Source: Bacillus pumilus (GTDB lineage Bacteria > Bacillota > Bacilli > Bacillales > Bacillaceae). Taken from it: 64,000 nt of DNA. The DNA is taken from assembly GCF_009937765.1 (NCBI RefSeq), contig NZ_CP047089.1:1238272-1302271 (forward strand), read 5' to 3'. Shown piece after piece: positions 26,577 through 35,062 of this stretch (within the stretch, counting starts at the first letter, position 1; every line of letters begins with the position of its first letter). Made by a program: the position numbers and the translations under genes. The notes beneath the pieces are model-generated. The model saw only the letters and a list, made by a program, of their open reading frames with translations, did no database searches and was not told the DNA's origin.

Positions 26577-28298
26577 ATGCCGCAAAGAACCGCAGGAAAA
26601 GAAGTAACAGCGCTACTGGAAGAGTGGGGCGTGAAACATATTTATGGAATGCCCGGTGACAGCATAAACGAATTGATTGAAGAACTTAGGCATGAATCAA
26701 GCCAAATACAATTTATCCAAACGAGACATGAAGAAGTGGCAGCACTATCAGCGGCAGCTGATGCCAAACTAACAGGTAAACTCGGTGTCTGTTTATCTAT
26801 CGCTGGGCCAGGTGCTGTCCACTTATTAAATGGACTGTATGATGCCAAAGCAGATGGTGCACCAGTTTTAGCAATTGCAGGGCAGGTTGCTTCGGCCGAA
26901 GTAGGCAGAGACGCATTCCAAGAAATCAAATTGGAGCGGATGTTTGACGATGTCGCTGTCTTTAATCAGCAGGTACAGACGGCAGAGGCGCTGCCTGACT
27001 TATTGAATCAAGCCATCAAAGCAGCTTATACCCATAAAGGTGTAGCAGTTCTTACCGTATCAGATGACTTATTTTCTCAAAAAATAAAGCGCAAACCCGT
27101 CTATACATCTCCTCTTTATGTGGAGGGAGAAGTACGACCGAAGAAAGATCAACTGCTAAAGGCGGCTCAGCTGATTAACAATGCGAAGAAGCCAGTCATC
27201 TTAGCAGGTAAAGGATTAAGACATGCAAAAGAAGAGCTTCTTTCATTTGCAGAAAAGGCAGCTGCTCCTATCGTCATCACACTCCCTGCAAAAGGGGTTG
27301 TACCAGATAGGCATCCATACTTTTTAGGTAACTTAGGTCAAATTGGAACGAAGCCGGCATATGAAGCGATGGAAGAATGTGATCTCTTAATTATGCTTGG
27401 CACCTCCTTTCCATATAGAGACTACTTACCAGAGGACACGCAAGCCATTCAACTGGATATTAAACCAGATCAAATCGGTAAAAGGTATCCGGTAGATGTG
27501 GGAATTGTGAGCGACAGCAAGAGTGGTTTGCATGAACTGACTTCGTACATTGAATATAAAGAGCAGCGTGGCTTTCTCGAAGCTTGTACAGAGCATATGA
27601 TGAAGTGGCGAGAAGAAATGGATAAAGAAAAATCTGTTGCTACTTCACCGATTAAACCACAGCAAGTCATTGCTAGACTAGAAGAAGCAGTCGAGGACGA
27701 CGCCATTCTTTCAGTTGATGTTGGTAATGTGACAGTATGGATGGCGCGTCATTTTGAAATGAAACAGCAGGATTTCATTATCTCCAGCTGGCTTGCCACA
27801 ATGGGTTGCGGTTTACCTGGTGCGATTTCAGCTAAATTGAATGAACCGAACCGACAAGCCATTGCTGTATGTGGTGATGGAGGCTTCACAATGGTCATGC
27901 AAGACTTTGTGACAGCTGTAAAATATAAGCTCCCGATCGTTGTCGTGATTTTAAACAACAACAATTTAGGAATGATTGAATATGAGCAACAGGTAAAAGG
28001 AAACATGAATTATGGTATAGAGCTGGAGGATATTAATTTTGCTAAATTTGCAGAAGCATGTGGCGGCAAAGGAATCTCCGTGTCATCACATGAAGAATTA
28101 GCTCCAGCCTTTGATACAGCCCTTCAATCCGATAAACCAGTCATTATTGATGTCGCTGTAGACAATGAACCTCCGTTACCTGGGAAAATCACTTACACCC
28201 AAGCAGCAGGATTCAGTAAATATTTATTGAAAAAATTCTTTGAAAAAGGTGAGCTGGATATCCCTCCACTCAAGAAAAGCCTCAAACGCTTTTTCTAA
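26577..28298 (+). CDS. ydaP: Thiamine-diphosphate-dependent pyruvate oxidase YdaP
   Basis: 573 residues with three domains. The PYR domain is at 1-170 (YGMPGDSINELIEEL; Glu in TRHEEVAALSAAAD). The central domain is at about 190-330. The PP domain (about 370-545) has the ThDP/Mg motif, GDGG near 438 followed by ILNNNNLGMIEYEQ. It matches the PoxB/YdaP group, which decarboxylates pyruvate oxidatively with FAD and ThDP. The frame is open to 26469, but AAAAAAGGAG lies 9 bases before the ATG at 26577 and gives the family start MPQRTAGKE. SigB-dependent in B. subtilis. Confidence 0.93.
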   Translation: MPQRTAGKEVTALLEEWGVKHIYGMPGDSINELIEELRHESSQIQFIQTRHEEVAALSAAADAKLTGKLGVCLSIAGPGAVHLLNGLYDAKADGAPVLAIAGQVASAEVGRDAFQEIKLERMFDDVAVFNQQVQTAEALPDLLNQAIKAAYTHKGVAVLTVSDDLFSQKIKRKPVYTSPLYVEGEVRPKKDQLLKAAQLINNAKKPVILAGKGLRHAKEELLSFAEKAAAPIVITLPAKGVVPDRHPYFLGNLGQIGTKPAYEAMEECDLLIMLGTSFPYRDYLPEDTQAIQLDIKPDQIGKRYPVDVGIVSDSKSGLHELTSYIEYKEQRGFLEACTEHMMKWREEMDKEKSVATSPIKPQQVIARLEEAVEDDAILSVDVGNVTVWMARHFEMKQQDFIISSWLATMGCGLPGAISAKLNEPNRQAIAVCGDGGFTMVMQDFVTAVKYKLPIVVVILNNNNLGMIEYEQQVKGNMNYGIELEDINFAKFAEACGGKGISVSSHEELAPAFDTALQSDKPVIIDVAVDNEPPLPGKITYTQAAGFSKYLLKKFFEKGELDIPPLKKSLKRFF

Positions 28299-28309
28299 AC
28301 ACACAAGGT

Positions 28310-28344
28310 AGTCGGTCTTCTGAAAAGAAGGCTGACTTTTTTTG
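28310..28344 (+). terminator. Terminator of ydaP
   Basis: AGTCGGTCTTC and GAAGGCTGACT form an 11-bp stem with one G-U pair, followed by seven T. Confidence 0.9.
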
Positions 28345-28495
28345 TGATGATTAGGAAAAATCATTTCAATTGTCACTTGCCGTCATCTCTATTAAAAAAT
28401 TTGGAAATTATTTTTGTAACTTAAAGCCTATTTTTCCAATTCGATGAGAAAGGTAAAATAGACTTTATGATCAATAATGGAAGGAGTGAATTCTT

Positions 28496-30088
28496 CTGGG
28501 GAAGATACTTGATGCAAAAGCACTAACAAATGCCATGGACGCAAGGGCAAAACACTACCAGGAACTACGAGAACAAATGGTCGATTTAAAAAAAGCATTA
28601 CAAGGTGTTGCCAACCTCGGTGATGACTTCACTGGGAAAGGTGCCGATAACATTAAAAGTTTCTATAAAGAGCTGGCTGGAAATGTAGACATGTTTATCA
28701 GCTTCATCGATAAGCAAAAAGCCTTTCATGAAGGTGTTTCTGGGACACTAGATGATACAAACTTTGGCGGCGATACCTTTGTAGAAGAACACTTTTTAGA
28801 CAACGCTGTACATATGGGCATCAAAAATGCCAAAAGCATTGTAAAGGATCAAAAAAAGGCGCTTAAAACGATTTTTCAAGACATCGACGACCTCATTTCT
28901 CTAGAAGTATTTGATAGTCAAACCTTTGACGAAAAAATTGCAGATGCGGAAGACGAGCGAAAAAAGACAGTAAAAGATCTAAGAGAGCTTGATCAAAATT
29001 TAAAAGATGAATATGCTTTGTCAGAGACGGAACAGCAAGCTACAATGGCATTGTACGCTGAAATGATGAATGCGACAAATGATGGAAAAGCGATTTCCCC
29101 TATGAATTTTGACAAGAAAGCGTATCAAAATAGCGAAATCTACAAGGCAAAAAGCGATATTGAGAAGCAAACTGCTGAATATCTGAAAATCAAAAAAGAA
29201 CAAGAAGAAGCCCGCGAGATCGCAAAGGAACAAGAGGCACTCGCCAACCGTCCTTGGTATGAAAAAGCACTCGATTATGGTGGAAATATCGTCAATGAAC
29301 TGACAGGCGTAAACGATGCAAAACGCGCCGCAACAGGCGTTGACCCGATCACAGGCGAAGAACTTACCGCAGGACAGCGCGTCGCCGCAGGCGGCATGGC
29401 AGCAGCAGGCTATATCCCAATCGTCGGCTGGGCAGGACGCATTTTCAAAGGCGGAAAAGCCGTCTATAAAACGACCCAAGCCACCTCAGCCGCAGTCAAA
29501 GCAGTCGACATTTACAAGACATCGCAAAAATCCTTTGACGCCTTAAAAACATCGCAAAAAGGCTTATATGGACTCACTGCTACAAACGGCTTCAGCGAAG
29601 CAATTACAGGTAGAGACATGTTCGGGAATAAGATCTCGAAAGAACAACAGGAAGCGAGTATGAATGCGGCGCTGGGAATGCTTTTACCGTTTGGGGCGAA
29701 AGGGTTTCATGGGAAGATGGGTGTTAAGAATACCAGAGAACTTAAGCATCCAGTTTTAGAAAATCCACGAGCAGGTAGTGCTTTGAAAGATGATTTTTAT
29801 CATAGCTTTAATGATATAATTGACAACTATGCAGTTCATTCTAAGAGATTTGATTTACCAAATAGAAAAGGCCATATGGATTCGTTGTATCAAATAGAGG
29901 GCTCAGTGGTTAAGTACGAAACGAAATATGTAAAAGTAAAGAACAATGCCCCTGAAATGGTACAGTCGAAAGAAATAAAGAATGGCGTGTTTGAATGGGT
30001 GGTAGATCCAACAACGAATACAGTAACCCATAGAACTTTTATACCTGGTGGCAAAGTGACAGGAAAAATAAATCAATGGGAGAGATAG
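28496..30088 (+). CDS. LXG-domain polymorphic toxin (type VII secretion substrate), probable CTG start
   Basis: 530 residues. The N-terminal LXG domain (1-230; L-GKILDAKALTNAMDARA, ANLGDDFTGKGADNIKSFY) directs export by the YukE/YukB type VII system. A pre-toxin TG-like linker follows near 250-410 (NELTGVNDAKRAATGVDP, TAGQRVAAGGMAAAGYIP, and so on). The last 120 residues form an unrecognised tip domain with a beta-rich end (GVFEWVVDPTTNTVTHRTF). The match to LXG starts before the first ATG (28535): AAGGAG at 28481 is 9 bases from CTG 28496, with no ATG, GTG or TTG there. Base composition becomes more AT-rich from about 29730, as expected for a swapped tip. Its immunity gene follows after 4 bases. 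Confidence 0.88.
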   Translation: MGKILDAKALTNAMDARAKHYQELREQMVDLKKALQGVANLGDDFTGKGADNIKSFYKELAGNVDMFISFIDKQKAFHEGVSGTLDDTNFGGDTFVEEHFLDNAVHMGIKNAKSIVKDQKKALKTIFQDIDDLISLEVFDSQTFDEKIADAEDERKKTVKDLRELDQNLKDEYALSETEQQATMALYAEMMNATNDGKAISPMNFDKKAYQNSEIYKAKSDIEKQTAEYLKIKKEQEEAREIAKEQEALANRPWYEKALDYGGNIVNELTGVNDAKRAATGVDPITGEELTAGQRVAAGGMAAAGYIPIVGWAGRIFKGGKAVYKTTQATSAAVKAVDIYKTSQKSFDALKTSQKGLYGLTATNGFSEAITGRDMFGNKISKEQQEASMNAALGMLLPFGAKGFHGKMGVKNTRELKHPVLENPRAGSALKDDFYHSFNDIIDNYAVHSKRFDLPNRKGHMDSLYQIEGSVVKYETKYVKVKNNAPEMVQSKEIKNGVFEWVVDPTTNTVTHRTFIPGGKVTGKINQWER

Positions 30089-30092
30089 AAAA

Positions 30093-30572
30093 TTGTATAA
30101 AACAGAAATAATCACAAAAAATGGTTTTGATTGTAACTGGTCTACGCTGTTTATTGGTAGGCAGTTTAATTTAATATCTGCTTTAGAAGTAACAAACTAT
30201 GCTGTTAAATACTTAGAAAATAATCCTAATGCTAATAATGAATTAATCCTTGAATTAGCTTGGGAACAAGAAGAAGTGAAAGTAGATAATATACTTGAAA
30301 GCATAACCTCTGACAGTTCTTCGGAAGACATGAAAAGAGAATATCATAAGTGGCTATATAGCACTGTGAAAGAGACGTATAGTCACTCAAGTGATGAAGA
30401 TATCTTTGAAGAAATTGAAAATATTTTTTCAATCTTTAATACACCGGAAAATATGTATGACTTCTTTAGAAAAGTTTCAGACGCATTTTATTACCCTCAT
30501 GATTCAAAAAATACAATTAAAGAACTTGTAGAAGAGTTTTTAGAGACAGAAAAGGAATTAATTTTTAAATAA
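30093..30572 (+). CDS. DUF2247-like immunity protein
   Basis: 159 residues, acidic and helical, with no signal or membrane segment. WSTLFIGRQFNLISALEVTNY and NNELILELAWEQEE are the features by which I place it in the DUF2247 family, often found after polymorphic toxins. It starts with TTG 4 bases after the toxin stop, with GGGAGAG overlapping the toxin's last codons, which couples the two. It should bind and block the tip domain of the LXG toxin in the cytosol. AT-rich like the toxin tip. Confidence 0.78.
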   Translation: MYKTEIITKNGFDCNWSTLFIGRQFNLISALEVTNYAVKYLENNPNANNELILELAWEQEEVKVDNILESITSDSSSEDMKREYHKWLYSTVKETYSHSSDEDIFEEIENIFSIFNTPENMYDFFRKVSDAFYYPHDSKNTIKELVEEFLETEKELIFK

Positions 30573-30588
30573 CTAGAGAACGTAAATG

Positions 30589-30620
30589 GAACGATGGACT
30601 AATTGTCCATCGTTCTCTTT
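30589..30620 (+). terminator. Terminator after the immunity gene
   Basis: GAACGATGGAC-TAATT-GTCCATCGTTC is a perfect 11-bp stem; the tail TCTTTC is only moderately T-rich. Confidence 0.75.
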
Positions 30621-30839
30621 CAAAGCATGTAAAGATTGATATGATAAAAGAATAAAGTGAATTTGTTTTTTTAAAAGCAATGGAGAAGAAAGCATTAAGT
30701 GACCATAAAATAAGTATCATGTTCGGGAAATTTGAAAATACGGGCGAACTTTCTAATAAAAAGCAAACAAAATCACCCCAAGCATAATTGGAAATCATAT
30801 GTTAAACTAATCCAACCACCAAAAAAAGGAGAAAAACCC

Positions 30840-31064
30840 ATGCTACTAATCCTCACACAAAATCAACAAACTATCATTCATGTACAAGAAGTCTCAGTAA
30901 GCGGCAAAAAAATTGAAGGGATGATCTTGGGGAGTACTTCTTGGGCAAAGCTACTCGGCAAGTATGACTCAAATGAACGCGCAGCCGAGATCCTTCAAGA
31001 CATGATGAAGACGATTGAAGAACATCCAAATGCCACAATGACATATCGAATGCCGCCTCAATAA
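30840..31064 (+). CDS. Small conserved-looking protein of unknown function (74 residues)
   Basis: The protein opens with MLLILTQNQQTIIHVQEV, has a glycine-turn (SVSGKKIEGMILGSTSWAKL) and ends in a helix (SNERAAEILQDMMKTIEEH) and TMTYRMPPQ, suggesting an alpha/beta fold. AAAAAAGGAG is 8 bases before the ATG. It has its own terminator. I recall similar small proteins in other Firmicutes but no assigned function. It lies behind the toxin-immunity pair, separated by 267 bases containing that pair's terminator and nothing I can name. Confidence 0.7.
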   Translation: MLLILTQNQQTIIHVQEVSVSGKKIEGMILGSTSWAKLLGKYDSNERAAEILQDMMKTIEEHPNATMTYRMPPQ

Positions 31065-31069
31065 AAATG

Positions 31070-31102
31070 AAACCACCTTTCCATCGTGAAAAGGTGGTTT
31101 TT
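31070..31102. terminator. Bidirectional terminator after the 74-residue gene
   Basis: AAACCACCTTT (31070-31080) pairs with AAAGGTGGTTT (31090-31100); T and A tracts flank it, serving the convergent gene at 31105 as well. Confidence 0.85.
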
Positions 31103-31104
31103 GT

Positions 31105-31368
31105 TTAGGATGGTGTTTTTCCAAAGGCTAAGAATAAGGGGATGCCTGTGCCAACAAGGGTGGTGGCAAATAGGAACATACCACAAATAAATAGAAAATG
31201 GCTGGCTGAAAAGACGAGTGCCAGAATGAGAAAAACGATGCTGAGCCCTATCATGCTATAGGATGGGACAAAGCGGCGTTTGTAGGTGGCTTTCTTTGTT
31301 AGGAATGAGAAGAAAATACCAAATACTAAAGGGACAATCCATAAGTAAAATAAAATAATAAGAGACAT
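31105..31368 (-). CDS. Small membrane protein, three helices (87 residues)
   Basis: Hydrophobic segments LIILFYLWIVPLVFGIFF, YSMIGLSIVFLILALVF and FLFICGMFLFATTLVGTG are separated by a basic loop (TKKATYKRRF). GAGGTA lies about 8 bases before the ATG. It resembles uncharacterised YesK-like bacillus membrane proteins only in size and layout; no family is claimed. Confidence 0.65.
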   Translation of the reverse strand: MSLIILFYLWIVPLVFGIFFSFLTKKATYKRRFVPSYSMIGLSIVFLILALVFSASHFLFICGMFLFATTLVGTGIPLFLAFGKTPS

Positions 31369-31466
31369 ACATCATACCTCGATTTTTCCTTCTATTTTAT
31401 CAGATGCGGATCACAACGGATACTACAAAGCTTCACTTTGTAAAATAATTCATGCAATCGACACAA

Positions 31467-32036
31467 TTAAGTGTGCTGATTCATCGCATCCGTTTTTTGT
31501 TTCATATATTCAGGCTGTAAAAGGGCGTACACACAATGATCAGTAAAGCGATTACCCAGCCATTCACATTGTCTCAACACTCCCTCAAGAGAAAAGGATA
31601 ACCGCTCTGGGATACGTCTGCTTTTCTGGTTATCGACAGCAGCCCTAATCTCAATACGGTGCAGTCCGCACTCTTCAAATAAATAGCGAATGACCGCTTG
31701 GCATGCTTTTGTCATGATCCCTTTTCCTTGATAGCCTTCTCCGAGCCAATAGCCGATTGAAACGGTTTTATTGATCCAATGAATTTGATGGGTGCCAATG
31801 ATGCCGACAAGTTCTCCATGTGACCAGATGCCCGCTTGAAACCCGTTGTTCTGCATCGCTTGCTGCATCGCACCTTGGATAAACATCATACTGTCTTCCT
31901 CTGTCTGAGTTGAATCCACCCAAAGCATCCATTCACGTAAATGCTCTCTCGACCGCTGGATGAGCAAATACAGACTTCTTGCGTCTCTTGGCTCAAGCAA
32001 CCGCATGGATATCTCTTGATCCTGATAAACAAACAT
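31467..32036 (-). CDS. RimJ/RimL-type GNAT N-acetyltransferase
   Basis: 189 residues. MRLLEPRDARSLY opens the fold, TVSIGYWLGEGYQGKGIMTKA carries the acetyl-CoA pyrophosphate loop (QGKGI), and HRIEIRAAVDNQKSRRIPERLSF matches the RimL-type pattern. It would acetylate a protein N-terminus or small amine; substrate unknown. Its position between the stress genes and mntH, and general likeness to B. subtilis YdaF, suggest a relative, but I am not confident of orthology. No good hairpin separates it from mntH. Confidence 0.85.
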   Translation of the reverse strand: MFVYQDQEISMRLLEPRDARSLYLLIQRSREHLREWMLWVDSTQTEEDSMMFIQGAMQQAMQNNGFQAGIWSHGELVGIIGTHQIHWINKTVSIGYWLGEGYQGKGIMTKACQAVIRYLFEECGLHRIEIRAAVDNQKSRRIPERLSFSLEGVLRQCEWLGNRFTDHCVYALLQPEYMKQKTDAMNQHT

Positions 32037-32106
32037 GTACCCACATCCTCTCAGGGGAATTCTACCATAACCATTTGGAAAGAAAAAGACAGCTCAACAC
32101 TGTCTT

Positions 32107-33384
32107 TTACATAAACGTATCTACAATTAAGAAAAGATTAAGTGCTACAACAAGAGCTGCTATCACCCAAGATATTCCTGTCACCCAGCGGGCATTCGTT
32201 AATTCACCCATAATTCGTTTTTTACTTGTAAATAAAATGAGCGGAATTAAAGCAAAGGCAATCCCAAACGATAAGACGACCTGACTCATCACAAGTGCGG
32301 AGGTCGGATTCACTCCAGATGCAATAATCGCAATAGGAGGAATGATGGTAATCAGCCGGCGAACATAAAGCGGAATTCGGTATTGAATAAAGCCCTGCAT
32401 AATGATATCGCCTGACAATGTACCGACAGAAGAGCTGGATAGTCCGGCTACAAGCAGACCTACACCAAATAAAATGGCTGATACAGGTCCTGCGAGTGTA
32501 CCAAAATGCTGAAACGCAACATCTAAATCTTCAACAAAAAGGCCATTTTTATAAAATAAAGCGGCAGCCACAATCAACATGCTGGCATTGATGGCTCCGG
32601 CGACGATCATTGCAATGAGGATATCTAAAAACTCAAAGCGGAAAATCTGCTTTTTCTCCTTTTCCGTTCTGCCGACGACTCTTCTTTGGGTTAAAGCTGA
32701 ATGTAAGTAAATTGCGTGAGGCATCACGGTCGCACCTAAAATTCCAGCGGCAAGCAGCACACTGTCTGCGCCATCAAATTTTGGAATGAACAGTCCGCCA
32801 GCGACACTTGCGATATCGGGTTTAGCGACAAAGGTTTGAACAGCGAAAGCGATCACGACAACGAACAGCATGCCTGTAATACCTGCTTCTAAAGCTCGAT
32901 ATCCTCGTCTTTGCAGTTCCAATATCGCAAATGAGCCGATAGCTGCGATAATAGATGCTTCGAGCAGCGGGATTCGAAAGAGCAAGTATAAACCAAGTGC
33001 CGCCCCGATAAACTCAGCTAAATCCGTGGCAATAATGACGAGCTCTCCTTGAATCCATAAACCGATCGAAACGGGTTTTGGAAACTCTTCACGTGCGATT
33101 TCAGGTAAGTTTTTACCTGTCGCGATTCCGAGCTTTGCGGATAAGGACTGAATGAGCAAAGCCATGAGATTTGATATGAGAATCACCCATAAAAGGAGGT
33201 ATCCATATTTGGAGCCAGCCGCAATGTTGGTGGCAAAATTTCCTGGATCAATATAAGCAATGGCTGCGATAAAAGCAGGGCCGAGAAAAGGAAGGAGTCT
33301 TCTAAATCCTTTGACTTTCCCCTCAAGTGCACGCTCAGCTGCCTCTGACATGTGTGCCTGTGCCTCGATGTATTTGTTTGTCAT
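32107..33384 (-). CDS. mntH: Nramp-type manganese/proton symporter MntH
   Basis: 425 residues, about eleven membrane helices. The metal-binding DPGNFATNIAAGSKYGY near 45 (helix 1) and MPHAIYLHSALTQRR near 210 (helix 6) are the canonical Nramp motifs. It imports Mn2+ across the cytoplasmic membrane with protons. AGGTGATG precedes the ATG on the minus strand. Two sequences like the MntR operator lie 25-65 bases upstream, so repression by manganese-bound MntR is expected. Confidence 0.95.
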   Translation of the reverse strand: MTNKYIEAQAHMSEAAERALEGKVKGFRRLLPFLGPAFIAAIAYIDPGNFATNIAAGSKYGYLLLWVILISNLMALLIQSLSAKLGIATGKNLPEIAREEFPKPVSIGLWIQGELVIIATDLAEFIGAALGLYLLFRIPLLEASIIAAIGSFAILELQRRGYRALEAGITGMLFVVVIAFAVQTFVAKPDIASVAGGLFIPKFDGADSVLLAAGILGATVMPHAIYLHSALTQRRVVGRTEKEKKQIFRFEFLDILIAMIVAGAINASMLIVAAALFYKNGLFVEDLDVAFQHFGTLAGPVSAILFGVGLLVAGLSSSSVGTLSGDIIMQGFIQYRIPLYVRRLITIIPPIAIIASGVNPTSALVMSQVVLSFGIAFALIPLILFTSKKRIMGELTNARWVTGISWVIAALVVALNLFLIVDTFM

Positions 33385-33407
33385 ATGTCATCACCTAGAT
33401 TCTACAA

Positions 33408-33447
33408 AGTTTTGCTTGGGCACAAAATGTTTCCTTGATGCAATTTT
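33408..33447 (-). promoter_or_regulatory. Two MntR-box-like sites upstream of mntH
   Basis: The minus strand at 33447-33427 reads AAATTGCATCAAGGAAACATT, close to the MntR consensus (TTTGCAT-AGGGAAAC type). A second, on the plus strand at 33408-33428, begins AGTTTTGCTTGGG. They lie where RNA polymerase would bind. Consensus recalled, not computed. Confidence 0.55.
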
Positions 33448-33551
33448 TAATCATCATATGCCCATCTTCATGAAAAGTCAACTATCTGAACTAATAGGTT
33501 TGTTTATCTTATGTAAGTGAAAAAAATAGATACCTTGTCAATCCAACACAT

Positions 33552-33577
33552 AAAAAACACCGCCTTTTAGACGGTGT
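33552..33577 (-). terminator. Terminator of ydaS
   Basis: On the minus strand ACACCG-N9-CGGTGT is followed by six T. It lies 30 bases beyond the ydaS stop. Confidence 0.75.
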
Positions 33578-33606
33578 CCCTACTGCTTCCTCTGTTATTT
33601 GTTTTT

Positions 33607-33867
33607 TTATGAAACCCTTGATCCCACACTACGGAAGATCAGGCTTAAGATAATGACAAAGATCGCTGCGCCTAAGATGGCTGGAATGATCGCAAAGCCT
33701 GCCAAACTAGGACCCCACGTTCCAAGCAATCCGTGACCAATCCAAGCACCTGCAAGTCCTGCAATCATTGAACCGATCCATCCTCCTGGTACACTACCTC
33801 CAGCGAGTGCACTGCCGATAAGGCCGATGACAATCGCCACAACTAATGAAATTAGAAATCCTAACAT
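33607..33867 (-). CDS. ydaS: GlsB/YeaQ/YmgE-family stress membrane protein YdaS
   Basis: 86 residues, three glycine-rich helices: LISLVVAIVIGLIGSALAGG, IGSMIAGLAGAWIGHGLLG and FAIIPAILGAAIFVIILSL. This is the transglycosylase-associated protein family, of unknown function. A GTG at 33876 is in frame but only 1 base from AGAGGAG; the ATG at 33867 is 8 bases from it. A good SigB promoter precedes it, matching its stress regulation in B. subtilis. Confidence 0.92.
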   Translation of the reverse strand: MLGFLISLVVAIVIGLIGSALAGGSVPGGWIGSMIAGLAGAWIGHGLLGTWGPSLAGFAIIPAILGAAIFVIILSLIFRSVGSRVS

Positions 33868-33901
33868 GTTGATCACTCCTCTTTTTTGTTTGTATTAAGC
33901 A

Positions 33902-33927
33902 ATAACCGTTTTGAAAAAGTTTCAAAC
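33902..33927 (-). promoter_or_regulatory. SigB promoter of ydaS
   Basis: On the minus strand: GTTTGA (33927-33922), 14 bases, GGTTAT (33907-33902), one mismatch in each box. Confidence 0.75.
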
Positions 33928-34023
33928 CTTTCGAAACCGCTTCAATGTTCTATACGTATGATGGGAAAGGATTGTGTATAATAACAGACAAATACTTGAG
34001 CGGCATCTAAGGAGGCAATTACA

Positions 34024-34854
34024 ATGGAGGAAAGAGAGTGGCTAAAAGCACAATTAAAAGAAATTGAAAAGTGGGAGAAAGACCAGCAAAAGGTATGGTT
34101 TTGGGAGAAACTCAGCCGTTTGCCATTTCAAATGCTGGACAAGCTGACGCCTGCCTTTATCCAGAAAAAAATCGGTGTGCTGCTAGATGAAATGGGTCAT
34201 TACATTCAATCAGGCGGTGCCTATTTGACATCAGAAAAAGGCATCATCCATCAATTTCAAAAGAAATGTGCAGATGATTCCATTCAGCGTATAGAAGATA
34301 TAGAAAAAGCGCCAATTGAAATCATGGACGCCATTAGTGAACATATGGGGAAAAATAGGACGAATCTCGCCACGGTACAAGGGGCGACAACGGGTGTCGG
34401 TGGTATGTTTACACTGGCTGCAGATATTCCTGCGGTACTTGGCCTCTCCCTTAAAACATTACAGGATATTGCCGTCACCTATGGCTATGATCCTAAAAAC
34501 AAAGAAGAGCGGGTCTTCATCATAAAATGCTTACAACTGACTTCTGCTGATGTGGTTGGGAAGAAATCGATATTAAAAGAGCTCAGAAGCTTTCATGATT
34601 CAGAAGGGAAACATGAAAACATGTTCTCACAAATCCAAGGGTGGCGTGAGGTAGTCTATAATTACCGAGATTCATTTGGCTGGAAGAAACTATTTCAGCT
34701 TGTTCCCGTAGCAGGGATTTTATTTGGCGCAGTCTCCAACCGCTCACAACTAAAAAGTATTGCCGAAACAGGCATGATGCAATACCGAAAACGAAGAATT
34801 GTCTCAAGATTAGAAGAGATCACCCAGCAAGAACAGAGTGAATCTGGTGCATAA
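34024..34854 (+). CDS. EcsC-family protein
   Basis: 276 residues. The body (about 60-250) matches the EcsC family: GATTGVGGMFTLAADIPAVL near 120 and LVPVAGILFGAVSNRSQLKSI near 225 are typical glycine-rich hydrophobic segments, and the rest is helical and charged. EcsC proteins are linked to, but not required by, the Ecs secretion-related transporter; function unknown. AAGGAGG lies 7 bases before the ATG and TATAAT is at 33977. It ends immediately before repeat copy 2. Confidence 0.8.
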   Translation: MEEREWLKAQLKEIEKWEKDQQKVWFWEKLSRLPFQMLDKLTPAFIQKKIGVLLDEMGHYIQSGGAYLTSEKGIIHQFQKKCADDSIQRIEDIEKAPIEIMDAISEHMGKNRTNLATVQGATTGVGGMFTLAADIPAVLGLSLKTLQDIAVTYGYDPKNKEERVFIIKCLQLTSADVVGKKSILKELRSFHDSEGKHENMFSQIQGWREVVYNYRDSFGWKKLFQLVPVAGILFGAVSNRSQLKSIAETGMMQYRKRRIVSRLEEITQQEQSESGA

Positions 34855-34855
34855 C

Positions 34856-35028
34856 GCGGCATGTAGACAAACCCTTGCATTCGTTGTCAGTCCCGCGTGC
34901 TGGTACTCACGAATGTCAAATTCGCTCCGCGCCACAGTACTCGCCCTTCCTAGGGCTGCAAAGTTTTCATGTCACGCTGAATAGAAGACAAAGGGCTAAA
35001 ATGAAGATTCATTATAGCCCTTTGTTAA
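34856..35028 (+). repeat. Dispersed structured repeat, copy 2
   Basis: Same element as at 12179 and 55836: GCATGTAGACAAACCC start, CGAATGTCAAATTCGCTCCGC block, TCACGCTGAA, and the hairpin GGGCTAAAATGAA with TTCATTATAGCCC (34993-35020). The sequence then continues TTGTTAACAATCTGA, shared with copy 3. It begins 2 bases after the EcsC-family stop codon. Confidence 0.85.
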
Positions 35029-35035
35029 CAATCTG

Positions 35036-35062
35036 AAATCCCTTACTCAAAGGGATTTTTTA
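35036..35062 (+). terminator. Hairpin following repeat copy 2
   Basis: AAATCCCTT pairs with AAGGGATTT, then TTT on the plus strand. It overlaps the convergent dctB stop codon. Confidence 0.7.

Noticed and set aside
30680-30787. 35-codon frame (MEKKALSDHKISIMFGKF and so on) after the immunity gene
   Set aside because: No ribosome-binding site and no recognisable family; could be a toxin-cassette remnant but the evidence is too thin.
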